A stretch of 64,000 bases of DNA from contig JALGAS010000010.1 in NCBI GenBank assembly GCA_023078685.1, positions 124,001 to 188,000 of the forward strand, read 5' to 3'. Position 1 is the stretch's first letter; each line of letters starts with the position of its first letter. This stretch comes from Neopestalotiopsis rosae. Lineage: Eukaryota > Ascomycota > Sordariomycetes > Amphisphaeriales > Sporocadaceae. The position numbers and the translations under genes were made by a program. This document shows positions 23,971 through 36,327 of the stretch, piece by piece. Under the pieces are notes generated by a model. It had not been told where the DNA came from. It ran no database searches and worked only from the letters and a program-made list of their open reading frames with translations.

Positions 23971-26629
23971 CTCTCAGAAGCATATGGTCTCGGTATCTAT
24001 TGTGGTATCTTGCTTGCCAGAGATGGATCAAATGAGTGCCCACCAGGGTTGAGTCGTTCTAATTTGGAGCACTCCAGGTGCAACAGAGTCAAATCCACTA
24101 TTAAAGCAGTGAAATTTGAAGGGGACTTTGCTTTGAAAGGTAAAAACAGAAATCTGGCAGCCTGATGACCATATATATCCCAGTGGGAGCGCCAGCCGTC
24201 GCATGGGTTTGGATGGGGGCTGCTGACAGGGTATCCACGTTGTGTATACTTTTCCATGTCAGACCAAGGAATTCCTGGAATTCTCATGTATGGCCACCCC
24301 GGACGACTAAAGGTCGCATGGTAAGGCAACTCGACAACTAGTGGAGGACTGCATACCAAGATGTTCACCAGACCAATGGGCAAATGAGGGACGAATGCAG
24401 CGCTGCGTCGGCAGGTCCAGCCTCCGGCCACGGTAGCACACTACAAGAGCAAAAAAATCATCAAAGAGACAGCATGATGGGCCCGACTAGCAATCAGTTT
24501 TACTCGAAAGTGTTTATTGAGTCACCTGCCGCGACTTGAACGATTAGTGGAGGACCACGTCAACAGCCCTAAACTCGGCGAGATCGCTCCGCAGGATAAA
24601 GTTGCGGAGAGCGAGCTTTCGCCGACGAGCATTGGTTGTATCAAAAGACTCGTCCTAATGTAATTGGGTCCCACGATCATTGGCAAAGGCATTTGTTTGC
24701 TGACGAGCGAATGGTTTTGGGGGCTAGAACGCCATGGTGTCCCACCGTTTGCATGGTGCCAATGCACACATTACCGTGTCCAGTCAGCATTCACAGTTTG
24801 CAGCTTCTTCAGCAGCAGTGAGCACAGATGTGATATGGCTAAGAAAAGGCGGTGGGGCTACCACCAAGTTTACAACTTTTGAGTTCAATTGTGAAGTGTC
24901 GGGTATCAATCCTGATCAGTAAGCTTACAAAGACAATCCTGGTTCCGACATTGCTGTGATCAATATTGTGCGAGTCCGTCGGTGGGAACTGAATGACTGA
25001 ATGGGACGATCAAGGCTCGTGCTGTCCAGGTGCATAGCTCGTCGGTGACACAAAGTAGCTTGATTCGTTTCGCGTCCAGTCAGCAGGCCGATAAATGGTT
25101 CGCGAGCCATCGACTCATATTGAAGTGTCGGTGGTTGAATTGCGTAAGGCGTAAGCAGAGCTGCAGACTGGTGGAGCATTGTAGCCTGTATTGGGACCGA
25201 CTTGCCAGGCAACTGGGAAAATCGAGTTGTCAGGCAAAGGTGTCGACATGGAGGGAAACGGAAGACGGCAAGGGCCGATGGGATGTCTACCCTTGCCTTC
25301 ATGTCAGAAGTACGCGAGGTGTGTACGACGGAATAGATCCCCGTCTGACAAGAGAAGGTCCATCGGCTTGCATCAACATGCATTGGCGTGTGGAGGGAAG
25401 CACAGTGACAGACAAGTGATGGGGACGCGGGATGACTCAGGCTACGACAGCTGGCTAGCGGCTGGTCCCCAACTGAGAGTTCGAGGAGGGAGGAGAACCG
25501 TTTTTCCCTGACCTGTTCGACCCCTTTCCCCGGATCCGTAGGGCTGACCTTAGCTTTTGAGCCGCACGGCATAGCGCCGACGATGACGATGGAATCCGGG
25601 GAGCTCGATATAGAAATATTGGAACGAAGATGATGAGGTTTGCAAGTCTTGCCCGCGGCTTACAGAACGGGTTTGGGGGGTTCAATCATGGTCAAATAGT
25701 CAATTGTACTGCACAGAGTGAGGCGACTCTGATGAGCTATATAAAAGATGAGTTTTCTACATAAACCAAGTGTCTGTGTGAATTATCGCAAATGTTGACG
25801 AGTTCATGTTGAGAAACCGGAAGCTTTTGGGCCTCCGAGTCGATCGCAAAATTTTGGTTACGATAGGTACGGGGCAGTTGTGGAAAGCGGGCGCAAAACA
25901 TGGGATCGCTAAAAAGACGCTCGGACCCCAGCAATTATGGCGTCTGTCATTGGCTGTAACTCCCGGATCGGTGGGTCTTTTCGGCGCGTGCCTTGCTTGC
26001 TGAGCTAAGACGAAGTGGAGGGCAGCCAAAATGGAAGGGCACGACCAGCACCAGCAACAGACGCGCAGGCTCTTGTGCACTCTCTCTCTCTTCTGCCTGC
26101 TGTTCAGTTGTCCGCAGCAATTCCATCACCACCTCGACCACGGCTGGACCTCCAGACAATTCTTCCATTGCCCAGCCACTCTCTTATGACTTGTTATTCA
26201 GTATTTTCCTTTCCTTATTGATCAGACGTCTCGAGGATCCGCACTAGCTCTGTATCCGCGATCTGCAATACGCCTTCGACCGGCTCCCTCAAACCAAGCC
26301 CGAACTATATTCACGCCCATATTCCAACGCATCACAGTCTGTCGTCGGTGGCCTCATCTTGATAACGTTCCAGTCGAGCCTGCAACTTTACTGTCTTCCC
26401 GTCATCACTTTAGTGAATCGTTATTTGCTAAAAGCCGACTTGTCCATTTCTCCGTACTGGCATACTGTACAATACGCGGGCCGTTCTGGGTGGTGTTATT
26501 GATGCAGCACACTTCGCGTCGTTTGCCAACAACAGTTGCTCCAGTACACCTGAGAATGCAGCAAGCTATTTGAAAGCTTTTACTGCCCACAAGCTGATCA
26601 CTTTTCCCCGGATTTCCATCCTCACTTGG

Positions 26630-26976
26630 GTAAGTCTGATAATTGCAATCCTTGCCGTGACATGTATCGAGACAGCCGTGACTGCAGTCGGCTCGCGTCC
26701 TATCTTGCAACATCGGCTGTTGCGACTTATCAGTGCTACAACCAAACCCTCAAGTCCAATTCCCTTTTTGTCCAGGGATTATTGAGAGTTCCTCCGGCCA
26801 CTCAGTGTAGATTACATCGAAATTTCGTAACGAAACGCCACCACCAGTATTCGCCTACCCATATCAGCTTGTCAAATACATGATAAAGACTGACGATGCA
26901 TTCAATTTATTTGCTTCCATAACGATGCTGTCCAGTGAAAATATGAGAACTTGCTAACAATTTGGTCCATTTCTAG
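26630..26976 (+). other. Probable 5'-leader intron of the YTA7-type gene
   Basis: A strong donor GTAAGT at 26630 and an acceptor TTTCTAG ending at 26976, preceded by GCTAACAA, lie just upstream of the ATG at 27009. This suits a 347 nt intron in the untranslated leader. It does not affect the protein. Confidence 0.35.
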
Positions 26977-27008
26977 CGTCAATTGTCTGAACCAGTGCCA
27001 CATTCAGC

Positions 27009-30000
27009 ATGCCGCCGAACAAACGCAAGCGTGATATCCTCGACTTCGACCCAAACAAATCCGACTCCGAGGACGAAAACTTTCAACCAGATGTTGATCG
27101 TCCAGCCCGGTCACGCAAGAAGACTCGTCCAACCAAATCCGGCAAAGGTCCCAGTCGTGTAAGGCGCAACAAGTATCGCGGCTCAGATATCGAGGACGAC
27201 GACGAGGAATCCGAGAGTGGTGGAGAAGAATCGTTCGATGAACCCGAGGAAGAGGAGGAAGAGGAAGAAGAATTGCCCGTAAATCAAAACACTGGTCGTC
27301 GTATGAGGAAAGCCGCGGTCAAGCAACAGACTTACAAGGAAAGCTCGGAGGAAAGTGCCGACTCAGACTCGAGCTCGGACGGAAAAGACGAGCTTCGAAA
27401 GCAGGGTTCCAACGTTAACTCGCCCCGCCCTTCCAAAATCGTTGTCCTGCAAGTGCGCAAGACCCGCGCCGGATCAACAAAGGCCATGCCCGCCACTCGT
27501 CGAACCACCCGCGCCCGAACCGCCGACGCCGACGAGGAACTTGTAGAGCTCTCAAACTCTGGCAAGCACGTTATGCCAGCGCGTGGCTCCAAGAGTATCA
27601 GTCCTGAAGCTGCATCGAGGATGACACGAGCAACACGCGGAGGAAAGGGCCTAATGAGATCACCACCGCCCCCCATCGAAGAGGCAACTCAAGAGAGCAG
27701 CCCTCGCAAGGGCGATGCAGAGAATGGTGAAGAGCAGGAGGAGCTCAAAGTACCCGAAGTAGAGCTCTTGTCTGACGTGGAGCCTGCTGAGAGCGCTGTG
27801 AAAGACGAGGATCACCCCATGGAAACAGTGGAGCCCGAAGAGGCCGATGATGAGGATGATGATGAAGTGCTCGTCTCGCGCCGAACGCGGGGCAACCGTC
27901 TTGCAGTAGCAGACGACGCTGAAGAGGAAGAAACCAACAACACGCGTAGCCGTCGTCTGACACGCAAGTCGCGCTCGAAGAAATCTCTGCAAGAGCCGAG
28001 CAGCGACTTCGAGCCCGGCAATGATTCTGGAGACGATAACGAATCTGTTCCCGAACAGGCACAAAATCCCGTCGATGATGGAAACGAAACCACTCCCTCG
28101 CGTGGTCGTAAGAATACCCGCGGCCGAGGTCGATCAGCCAAGGCGTCCCATGAATCGGGTGATGAAGAAGTAGAACTCGACCGTGATGAGATGGCGGAAG
28201 AGCTGGAAGATTTGAGGGGAAGCTCCCAATCACGACGACCCCGCCGTCGTCGTCAGCGCTCGCCATCGTTGCGAGCCGAGAGTGTGAGGGGTAAGCGCAA
28301 GCGGAATCTGGTCAACTACAGCATAATGCCGCCTAGGGATGTCGCAGATGAAGAAGAAGAAGCGCAGGCCGCCAATCCTAGCCCGGCTCGACGTGGACGC
28401 CGGGGCGCCGCTGCCGGCTGGGACCGCACTCTACATACAATCGCCGGGCCTTTTGGTGGTGTAAACATCAATGGTCCAGGTGCCTTGTTTAGTGGGCCTT
28501 GGGGAACTGGAGCCACCGGAGGTGTTGATTCGGACAGTAGTGACGATGAAATGGGTGGGCGTTCAGGCCTTGCAGGTCCTGCAGGCGATGTAGGGAAGAC
28601 GCCCACTGCAGCGCCACCAGGTTTCTTGGCAGGTCCTGGCCCGGCACTGAATGTCGACGGCGGAGCTGCAGGTCTGACAGCCGCTCCCAACGTTGGCAAA
28701 GTCAAGAACCAGAAGGCATATGCGGACGCCGACCCACTGGGTGTAGATCTTAACGTTGATTTCACCAAGGTTGGAGGCTTGGAGGGTCACATCGACCAGC
28801 TCAAGGAGATGGTGCAGCTGCCTTTGCTGTATCCCGAGCTATTCATGAAGTTCCACGTTACTCCACCGCGTGGTGTCTTGTTCCACGGACCGCCCGGTAC
28901 TGGTAAAACACTTCTTGCGCGTGCTCTTGCCAACTCGGTTGGTATCGGTGGCAAGAAAATTACCTTCTACATGCGCAAGGGAGCTGATGCGCTCAGTAAG
29001 TGGGTTGGTGAGGCAGAAAAACAGCTTCGCCTTCTTTTCGAGGAAGCCAGAAGAACCCAGCCTAGTATCATTTTCTTTGATGAAATTGATGGACTTGCGC
29101 CTGTTCGGTCTAGTAAACAAGAGCAGATCCATGCCTCGATCGTTTCAACCTTGTTGGCCTTGATGGATGGCATGGATGGGCGAGGTCAAGTCATTGTCAT
29201 TGGAGCCACGAATCGTCCAGACAATATTGATCCAGCCCTGCGCCGCCCTGGCCGCTTCGATCGGGAGTTTTACTTCCCCTTGCCTGATGTTGATGCCCGC
29301 AAGGCCATTATTGACATTCATACAAAGGACTGGGGCATTTCTGATGACTTCAAACGTTCGCTGGCTCGTGACGCCAAGGGCTATGGTGGTGCCGATTTGA
29401 GAGCCATGTGCACTGAAGCCGCCATGAATGCGATCCAACGAACATATCCCCAGATCTATTCCTCGAAGGACAAACTGATAGTCAATCCGGACAAGATCGA
29501 TATCCAGATGACAGATTTCATACTGTCGAAAAAGAAGATTGTGCCGTCCTCTGAGCGTGCAACGACATCTTCGGCAGCATCCCTTCCAAAACCGATCGAG
29601 CCGCTGTTACACGACCAACTCAAGCACGTTCAGGCGATATTGGACGACATCTTGCCCCGGAAGAAGAAGGTCACTGCTCTGGAAGAAGCCATGTTTGAAC
29701 CTTATGATGATGAGGACTTTGGCTTTGCCCGAGAAGCGCTGAACGAGGAGTTTGAAAGATCTCGCGTATTCCGGCCTCGACTCTTAATCTGCGGGTTGCC
29801 TGGAATGGGTCATTCCTATCTGGCAGCCGCCGTCTTGCACTACCTCGAGGGTGTTCACGTTCAAAATTTTGATCTTCCTACAATTTTGGGTGATTCACGA
29901 GTAAGTTTTGAAGGACTCTTATGCCATCTCTTGAATTATTATTGACAGCAACTGTAGTCTGCCGAGCAGGTCCTGGTTGGGTTGTTTACAGAAGTGCGAC

Positions 30001-31949
30001 GCCACAAGCCCAGCGTGATCTTCATCCCGAATGTCGACACTTGGTACAGCACGCTGGAGGGACCAGCTCTTACAGCATTCCTCAGCATGCTCCGCTCCAT
30101 TCCTCCCACCGATCCTATCTTGGTACTAGGCACGTCGGAAACTGAGGTTCAGCATCTCCCCTCCGACTTGAAAAGGGATCTTTTCGGATTTTCTAGGAAG
30201 AATAGTACGGAGATTGCTCGGCCGACTAAGGTGAGTTGCCGATCTCGCCGCTTCTACATCATTGCTAACCTCGACTAGGATAACCGACGCAAGTTCTTTT
30301 CCATGATCATATCCAACATCAGAAGATTCCCTAGGGAGTTTCCGGATCCTGCCACTCGCAAGAGGAGGGTTCTAGAACAACTTGAAGTTGCTCCGCCTCC
30401 CCCGCCAAAGATTCTTACGAAAGAAGAAGAAAAGGCGGAATGGCTCAAGTACCGCCAGCTCCTTAACTACTTGAAGGTTCACATCCAGCCAATCATGGAA
30501 CAAATCAATAGGAAGTATAAAATCTTTCGTGCGGCGCCCATTCCACATTCTCATTATCAATACCTTTTCGACGAGCAGGACCCCAATTACGTTCTGCCGG
30601 ACGTAGCGGGAGCAATGGACCGGCCTTATGTAATTGCCAAAGATAAGGATGGCATCCAAGGTCTTCGCGAAACAACGACTGGAAAGTTCTTCTACAATAT
30701 TGATGTCCAGACCATTGAGGAGCGTCTCGCCAACGGCTTCTACACCAAACCCTCCGAATTCCTGCGTGACATCCGTGCTCTGGAGAAGGATGCCAAAGCT
30801 AGTGGTGACAGGATGAGGATACTCAAGGCGAGCGAGCTGCTTACAAACGTGGAAGTTGATGTCAGCGACATTGAAAAGGTCCGCCTGCCTGGTGTTCCTT
30901 GGGATGAGTTGTATGAGGCTGAAAAGCGCCGACGAATTGCAAAAGCCGAGAGAGCTCGCAAGAAGTTGGCAATGCAGTCCATTGTGGACAACACCACTTC
31001 TGGAACAGGTACTAGCGCAGGCCAGGGTGTTGAAACTCCGAAACTGCACACAACAACTGCACGCTTCCAGGTCATGAGCCCCCTATCCAATGGGCTCGAC
31101 GGGAGCTCGGCGTCTCACAACCACACCAATGGAACATCTGCTCCTTCTGCTGTCGTCAGCGAAGATGTCCAAATGACAGATGCCGAGTCCCAACTAGATT
31201 TAGATGGCTCGCAGATGCAGCCACCATCTCAATGGCCAAAGATGCCACCTCGATCTTTGAATCTTTCTACCGGGGCAACAACTGGCGGAACAACCCAGCT
31301 ATCCCAGGTCTCTGCGGTCCAGTCGCTTCCCGCTGGCGTCTCCCCGTCCGCGCTTGCCAACGACGCCTCGACGACCAAAACATCGGACCCATCAAACAGG
31401 TCTTCGAACTGGAGCACACAAGTTACAAACGGTATTCCCCAAGAGCAATTGAGCCCTGAACAGCTGCCAGATACCCAGCCATACCAAAGCCAGACAACGT
31501 CGAGCGATGAACAGTGGCCTCACTCTCAAGCCCACGGTCTCGCCCGCGGCGTAATTCAAGCCCCCGGATACTCGCAAAGCTCGCGCAACAATACGTCCAT
31601 GGGCGTGGCAAGATCATCAAATGCCGCTAGTGTGGCCAATCTTCTCAACGACCCTTTACCGGATGAGCAATCTCAGTCTCAAAGGCACTCGGGCGGGTCT
31701 TCGGGTTCTCAGCAACAGGTTGAGATGGACGAGACTTCTGGCAGCATCTTCCTGGATCAGCTTACTGCTCGTACTTCTGGCTGCACGATAGAACAGCTCG
31801 AGCAGCTGACGCGTGAAATGATGTCCGAGATTTGGCGCACCAAGGGGGAGCATAACCGAATGAAGGTGCTGGATGCTGTCACTCGCGTCTTCAACGAGTC
31901 CATCAACGACATCGAGACCATGCAGAGTGTATTCCAGTTGAGCCAGTAA
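27009..31949 (+). CDS. YTA7: YTA7/Abo1/ATAD2-type bromodomain AAA ATPase
   Basis: Nuclear chromatin ATPase of the Yta7/Abo1/ATAD2 group, which handles histone H3-H4 and chromatin boundaries. Exons 27009-29900, 29958-30230 and 30279-31949 give about 1611 residues. The first 500 residues are disordered with acidic blocks and basic RGR/KR repeats. AAA1 is complete: Walker A GPPGTGKT at 627-634, Walker B DEID at 691-694 and the arginine-finger region RRPGRFDRE. AAA2 is degenerate: its P-loop reads GLPGMGHS (929-936), lacking the lysine, and the Walker B position reads FIPNVDTW without DE. A divergent bromodomain follows at about 1115-1255. The C-terminus is Ser/Gln-rich with a short helical end. 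One active and one dead ATPase ring is normal for this family. Confidence 0.93.
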
Positions 31950-32712
31950 TGACAGGCTGCGGGCGAATTTCGGTGTCTCGTGATAGTCAAGAAACAGAAT
32001 CAGTACGAGTTCCTAAGACTGTCACCTGCTTGCATCCCAGGCTATTACAAAGTAATTCAATACGTCGCCCAAGAATGAAAACAAGTTGTTTTGTAAGACT
32101 ATTGAGGGTGCCCATTGGCGAGGAAGTCTTGAGCATCATTATCAGGCGTTCAGGACATATACAGGTATACAATCTCATTGGCCAGTGGCCACGTTTAGGG
32201 TAATACAATTAAGGCCAACCGAGCCGCAATACACACGATATTGCCATTTGCAGTTCTAAGATCTTTCGGGACGTGCTTGACAGAATAGCATCCAAAACAT
32301 TCCGGCTTGAGGGTCTTCATAGCCTTGGGTCGGTCGCGTAAAAGGTGTACAGATTGCATCATGGCGGTTCGGTGTCGGGCACCATGGACAAAGCGGGGTC
32401 CAGTTTTCAAGGATCTGGTCTTCGGAGCTTCGCTTCATCTCCACTTGAATTGACTATACATATCACGGCCACCCAGGTAATCAGGGTCCTCTATAAATGT
32501 GGCCATTTGAATATTCACTTTTGATTTCTTTCAACTATTTATTCGAACATCATCTCTACATTGTATATATTCTCAGCGACTCCTGGTCAAGTACTGGATT
32601 GCACTCAACAACTCAGCAGCGCGCCCATCTATCCTGATTCCTTGCAGTATCTATTCCAAAGTATCATCGGCACTTGCCGAAACCCGTCAATATCCGTACA
32701 AGCGTGTCTATC
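31950..32712. other. Intergenic region with SDR promoter
   Basis: Contains a TATAAAT word near 32492, about 220 bp before the SDR start codon. No coding frame was accepted. Confidence 0.5.
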
Positions 32713-33606
32713 ATGCCCGGCAAGTTCGTGGGAAAGACAGTTCTCATCACCGGCGCTGCCAGTGGAATAGGGTAAAACATGTTCTCGATTCGACTTGAAT
32801 TGTGAATTCTGCGCTGATCACGTCCTGTGAAGCTACGCCACGGCCTCCAAGCTTGCCGCCGAAGGTGCCTCGCTCTCGCTATGCGACATCAATGAAAAGG
32901 CTCTGGCCGATGCAGCAAATGCGCTCGGCACAACAGAAGGAAAAGTCACGACATTTCAGTGCGACGTGGGATCGAGCGCACGCTGCGAGGCTGCCGTGCA
33001 GCACACCTTGTCGGAGCTGGATGGTCGGCTCGACTTTGTATTTAATTGCGCGGGCGTCAACCCGACGGCCCTGCCCATCACGGAGACTACGGACGAATAT
33101 TTTGACAAGCTGGTCAATACGAACCTCCGGGGCCCTTATAATGTCACTAGAGCCGCGGTGCCGCATCTCAAAGCTGGTGCTGCTATTGTTAATGTGTCCA
33201 GCCAGGCGGGCTTGCGGGCCACGAATGGGTTTTCTATTGTGAGTACATTATTCCAACGAACCGGTCATATACTACTTGTAAACAACTCCGAATGCTAACA
33301 CTAAATTTCCCTCTTGAAAAGTACTGCGCAACAAAATTTGGCGTAATTGGCTTCACCAAGGCCATGGCACTCGAGCTGGGACCCAAGGGCATCAGGGTCA
33401 ACGCCGTCGCACCAGGTCCGATAGATACGCCCACCATGGCTGGCAATGTGGCGGGTGGAGATGCCAACGAGCGGCTCGTGGCCGATATCGCCTTGGCGCG
33501 GCTGGGCCAGCCCGAGGAGGTGGCTGATGTGGTTGTCTTCCTCTTTAGCGAAGAGAGCAGATTCATGAATGGCAGTATTGTAGAGGTGACGGGAGGGTCG
33601 AGATGA
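32713..33606 (+). CDS. Short-chain dehydrogenase/reductase (SDR)
   Basis: Classical NAD(P)-dependent oxidoreductase of about 249 residues. Exons 32713-32771, 32833-33238 and 33322-33606 join in phase. The cofactor loop TGAASGIG spans the first splice, NCAGVNP follows, and the catalytic Ser-Tyr-Lys set is seen as VNVSSQAG then YCATK, with Tyr at the start of exon 3. The end (VVVFLFSEESRFMNGSIVEVTGG) is the typical SDR substrate-lid and C-terminal fold. An acidic residue after the second strand (LCDIN) suggests NAD rather than NADP preference. The two acceptors end in AAG, which is less common but needed for the frame. It converges on the flavin monooxygenase gene 200 bp away. The substrate is unknown. 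Confidence 0.88.
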
Positions 33607-33809
33607 TTGTCTCCAGGTGGAGGTTTAAGGCATACACTAGCGTTTGCATTTAGCACGTAACAGGCTTTATAATAAGGTTCGATTCAGCGCGTTCCATTTC
33701 CAGGTAGCCATTTCTGTCAATGGCACGAGTGGGCAGGAATGTTCATTCGGCTACAGAATGCTTCATGATGCGGGGATATGTGCGCTCTACCAATACAAAG
33801 AATAGTACA

Positions 33810-35426
33810 TCACGAAGCCACGTCAGTTGTCCTCTGCGACTCCTCAGCCTCATCCTCGAACTTGAAGCGGCTTCCGTAGTGATCAACCCGCAATGTTTTC
33901 TGGTCAGGTTGCCTGAGCAGGTTCTCTCTAAAAGTACCACCCGGAACAGCGTAGCCATCAAACAGGAGACCTCGCATTCGAAGCTCGGGAATCAGCAGCT
34001 CACAGATATCCTCAAAAGAACCAGGGTTGCTGATGTAGGCCATGTTGAAACCATCGACATCGGCCTCATCGATCCACTAAATCAAGGTCATATAAGCATC
34101 CATCACAATGCAAATGAATCAAATAAACTAACCTGTTCCATTATGTCTGCCACCATTGCCGGCGTTCCTACTGGAGACGGATGAAAGCCACCAATAGCAA
34201 TCTTCAGTCCCAGCTTTCTCGGCGTCCAGACATCGCCGTCCTTTTGACTATCGCCAAAATTGCCCAAGAAGCCTTGCACGGCACTCTCTTTGGGATTCGA
34301 AGTGTCCAGCTTGAGTTCCTCATCGAGCGGATACTTGCTCATATCGATGCCTGTGTACCCCGAGAACTGGGCCAAAGCGCCCACGACGTCGGCGTGCTCC
34401 TGCGCCTCCGCAAATTTGGCTTCCGCCTCTTCCATGGTTTTACCAATGATCGGATTGATGGCGGCGAAGAACTTGATCGTCGTCGGGTCGCGACCCGCGG
34501 CTTGCGCGATCTCTCGGGCGGCTTTGATCTGGTAGGCCGCCTGGCTCGGTACTAGCCCGCCAATGTACACTGCCTCGGCGTGCTTTGCTGCAAAGGCTTG
34601 CCCGACTTTTGAAGTTCCGGCCTGGAAGATTACTCTGATATTCTGCAGTCAGTAGATGTTCCATGATAGCATCCAAAATCGCCCCTTACGGTGTTCGCTG
34701 TGGTGACGGGTGCATTTGGTGTCTAGCATGCATCTTGAGATGCTTTCCATCGTGATTGATCTTCTTGATCTTGGATGGTTCGTACGCAATGTGCTTCTCG
34801 CGATCCCAGACTTGTGCCCCGTCCGCCCATGATGCATTCCAAAGCCGATACATGATGTCCATGTACTCGTCGGCAATCTCGTACCGCTGGTCGTGCGGCA
34901 CCAAGTCCTTCCCAAAAGCGTCCGCCGCCGCTTGTGACCAGCTCGTCACGACGTTCCAGGCGATCCTGCCTTTAGTCAAGTGGTCCAATGAGCTGAATGT
35001 CCTAGCCAGTGGGAACGGTGGGATGTAGCTTGTGCTTCCTGTCACGCCGAAGGAAATAGACTTGGTGACAGCCTAAGGGGACGTCAGTGACACCGTGATG
35101 CCAAATTCTCATGCGCGAATACGTACGGCCATCGCTGATATGATCACCAAGGGATCGAGCTGGGCGACCTGCACACCAGCTCGGAACACCGCATCCATGT
35201 TTCCACCGTACACATCATGTCCGGCATATGTGTCTGCAAAGAAAATGGCCGTGATGCCTGCTTTTTCTCCCATTTCCGCCATTTCGATATAGTACTCGAG
35301 GCTGTCCTTTGACTTTGAATTATCTCCCGGCCGCGACCATTGGCCGGCGCACTCGTGATTTCCGGTGCATGCTGTCTCGAAAAAGTTCAAATGAACCTGT
35401 TTTCGACCTGGATTCTCTGCGCTCAT
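33810..35426 (-). CDS. FMN-dependent luciferase-like monooxygenase (NtaA/SnaA/DszA group)
   Basis: Two-component flavin monooxygenase of the bacterial-luciferase fold, which uses FMNH2 supplied by a separate reductase. Exons 35127-35426, 34690-35072, 34134-34634 (last base at 34133) and 33810-34076 give about 483 residues. Diagnostic strings include HLNFFETAC near the start, FFADTYAGHDVYGG, LDHLTKGRIAWNVVTSW, YRLWNASW, VIFQAGTSKVGQAFAAKHAEAVY across the third splice, and the closing GGTFRENLL. Family members act on nitrilotriacetate, sulfonated or aromatic sulfur compounds and similar N- or S-containing molecules; fungal ones are mostly uncharacterised. It lies between an SDR and an amino acid permease, suggesting uptake and breakdown of an amino-acid-like compound, which is inference. 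Confidence 0.9.
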
Positions 35427-36327
35427 TGTGTATCAATTTTATTCCGAAAGTGTTATTGAAGCGATGGAAATATGTTAGTATGGCTTAATCAAGACAATAT
35501 TGATTTCATTGAAAATATGATATTATTCCCGGAACAAGAGACTATCGGTAGTGAACCGATTCGTGGAGTATACTGGAGATGCTCTTGCGCAACTATACTA
35601 GGTTCCCGCCTCTTCACCTGACTACAGTCCTAGTCATTTGTTCCACATGCAAGGCATTCATAAAGAAACCACTAACTGAAAACTTAGAATTGGTTGCATC
35701 TTACAAATTCCTATTTCCGTCGTCAGCGGGATGCGCTGATCATATCCGCGGCGCGTGGGACTGCAGAAGCCGGCGACAAGAGCAGGCATCCTTATCTGTC
35801 GGAGCCGGGGCGGGTTCATCGCTAGCTCCCGATGGATAGACGGAAGGACAATGCGCATCGCAAATCGCACAGGGCGCATTTGTACAGTCTTGCTAATCCC
35901 TCGTGGCTACCGGCCGGCATATGGATTAAAGACAGTAGGGCCACGATATAAGAAGTTGCCCCCTGATCACCCCTGAACCTTGTCTGAACCATAAGACAGT
36001 ACAGAGTATAGATAACCAACAAAGACACCTACATGTCAGCCTGAATCCAGAGATATGCCATATAATCGATAGTAGATCGTAGATAAGATGAAGTTTGTAG
36101 GAACTGCGCAGCCGATGCAGGTTGCCGCTTTATACTGAAGGTATGTAGAACTATGGCGCGATGACTTTAGTGTTTATTTAAAACCATCAATGCCCATCCA
36201 CATTATGCGTGACTGTACTCGCGACATGATATGCACTCAAATGTCATTTCATAAATCGTGATTGATTATTTCTCTTCATCGTGACTGTGTCGCTCTGCTA
36301 CATCACGGCTTGTTGCCATCGTCTATC
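35427..36327. other. Divergent promoter region, monooxygenase and permease
   Basis: About 900 bp separating two divergently transcribed genes, so shared regulation is possible. No coding frame or obvious long repeat was found. Confidence 0.5.

Larger units (their letters stand above)
23794..27008. other. Gene-poor region and YTA7-type promoter, 3.2 kb
   Basis: The longest frame (24925-25572, minus) is Ser/His/Arg-rich with no domain and looks like chance. A TATAAAA word lies near 25740 with no supported gene behind it. The right part contains the probable 5' leader of the AAA-bromodomain gene. Confidence 0.45.

Noticed and set aside
24925..25572. 215-codon minus-strand frame in the gene-poor region
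   Set aside because: Composition is like translated non-coding DNA (His, Ser, Cys and Arg scattered), no domain, no splice context and no promoter match. Length alone is not enough.
26000..26883. Short plus-strand frames upstream of the YTA7-type gene
   Set aside because: Better explained as promoter and untranslated leader, including the probable 26630-26976 intron.
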